This document shows positions 63,207 to 64,000 of a stretch of 64,000 nucleotides of DNA, in pieces. The notes below the pieces were generated by a model. That model made no database searches and was not told the DNA's origin. It saw only the letters and a list, made by a program, of their open reading frames with translations. Position numbers and translations under genes: made by a program. Position 1 is the first letter of the stretch. Each line of letters opens with the position of its first letter. This DNA is from Argopecten irradians (Eukaryota; Mollusca; Bivalvia; Pectinida; Pectinidae): positions 36,942,679 through 37,006,678 of the forward strand of contig NC_091143.1 in assembly GCF_041381155.1 (NCBI RefSeq). Direction: 5' to 3'.

Positions 63207-63943
63207 ATTAAGATAAGATAAGATAAGTTTATTTCTGGTTCAGGACTTATATGTAAAGTCCTCTATACCAGACTCAGACAAAATATAGAGTTTACAGTTA
63301 ATACATTTTTATCCGGTAATAATAATAAATTAATGATGTATAAAGGCTTTGTAGTTGTATAAGAGTTCTTGTTCTTTCCAATGTTTATCTAACGCATTTT
63401 TGAAGGAGTTTATATTTGGCGCCATCACTACATTCTCTGGTAGATTGTTCCATATCTTAGTAGCTCTTAGTGAAAAAAAGTTTCTCCTAATCTCATAGTT
63501 AGATCTTGTATGGAATAGCTTCCTCCTATGCCCCCTGCTGCTCTCGCGGTCCGTTGCATCTTTCCATAAAGATAAAATGTTACAACATTCGGAGTCATAT
63601 ACTCCATCTAAAATTTTGAAGAGTTCTATCATGTCTCCTCGTATTCTTCTATATGCCAATGTTGGTAATTTCAGTTTCTCCAGTCTTTGACTATATGCTA
63701 GATGTGACATTCCTGGTAGACATTTTGTCGCTCTTCTTTGGACACTTTCTATCATTTCTATATGCTTCTGTAGGTAAGGCGCCCATACGGGGCAAGCATA
63801 GTCCAAATGAGACCGAACTAAGCATTTATATAGTGGAATAAATGATTTGATGTCTAAAAACTGAAAAGTTCTTCTCAAAAGTCCAAACATGGAATTGGCT
63901 TTTTTTTTAACTTTCTCTGATATATGGCTGTCGAAGCTTAAAG
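63207..63943 (-). pseudogene. 3' end of a CR1/Jockey-like LINE (RT thumb region and 3' tail)
   Basis: On the - strand an open frame from about 63943 to 63330 reads SFDSHISEKVKKKANSMFGL, LVRSHLDYACPVWAPYL, VQRRATKCLPG, RGDMIELFKIL and LRATKIWNNLPENVV. This is the typical C-terminal part of CR1/Jockey-clade ORF2. The stop is at 63330-63332. A 3' UTR and a (TTATC)n tail follow, ending near 63207; short tandem tails are usual for this clade. It is 5'-truncated or interrupted at about 63943, where an unrelated repeat starts. The frame itself is intact. Confidence 0.85.
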
Positions 63944-64000
63944 GCCCACTACCTTTCCGAAACGGCTTTTAATTTTTAAAATGGGAAAGTAAAACGAGAT
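63940..64000. repeat. Start of another dispersed repeat at the window edge
   Basis: ttaaaggcccactacctttc followed by cgaaacggctttt looks like the inverted-repeat end of a short non-autonomous element that interrupts the LINE. Its other end lies outside the window. Confidence 0.4.

Overview
The window is eukaryotic, AT-rich and gene-sparse. It most likely comes from a marine bivalve or a related mollusc. The evidence is spliced genes with short exons and canonical splice sites, an animal AMT-type ammonium transporter, a CAP-domain secreted protein, CR1/Jockey-like LINE pieces, a tRNA-derived SINE, and many dispersed short palindromic repeats of a style I know from bivalve genomes. The species cannot be fixed from sequence alone. 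All gene models below were assembled by eye from splice sites and reading-frame continuity.

Left part (1-20 kb). The last exons of a CAP-domain gene (+) lie at 1.1-1.9 kb. Two small secreted cysteine-rich genes then face each other tail to tail: gene A (+, 6494-8922, 176 aa) and gene B (-, 13730-10066, 142 aa). Both have three exons, a 107-nt first coding exon, intron phases 2 then 1, and matching cysteine positions, so they look like diverged paralogues of an unrecognised family. A single orphan exon (+) sits at 18.7 kb. The rest is repeat-rich intergenic DNA.

Middle (20-35 kb). A complete nine-exon ammonium transporter gene (+, 20327-25282, 583 aa) contains two inferred GC-AG introns. A SINE and a nested MITE pair follow. 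Next is a complete eight-exon gene (+, 28988-35114, 558 aa) for an unrecognised intracellular protein, with a Pro/Glu-rich 14-residue repeat and what may be two PH-like folds.

Right part (35-64 kb). Intergenic DNA holds a 46-bp minisatellite, a modular bivalve-type repeat, and a 425-bp non-coding LTR element (TRIM type) whose LTRs carry a tRNA-like Pol III promoter unit. Then comes the twelve-exon DDX49-type DEAD-box helicase (-, 55666-42532, about 489 aa). One of its exons has a tandem duplication that adds 13 residues and duplicates the splice-acceptor region. The last 8 kb is a repeat graveyard of hairpin MITEs with clear target-site duplications, modular repeats and two decayed LINE fragments.

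The genes do not form an operon or an obvious pathway; this is an ordinary animal neighbourhood. The most notable items are the tRNA-bearing TRIM, the paired cysteine-rich secreted genes, the DDX49 exon duplication, and MITE families defined by their target-site duplications.
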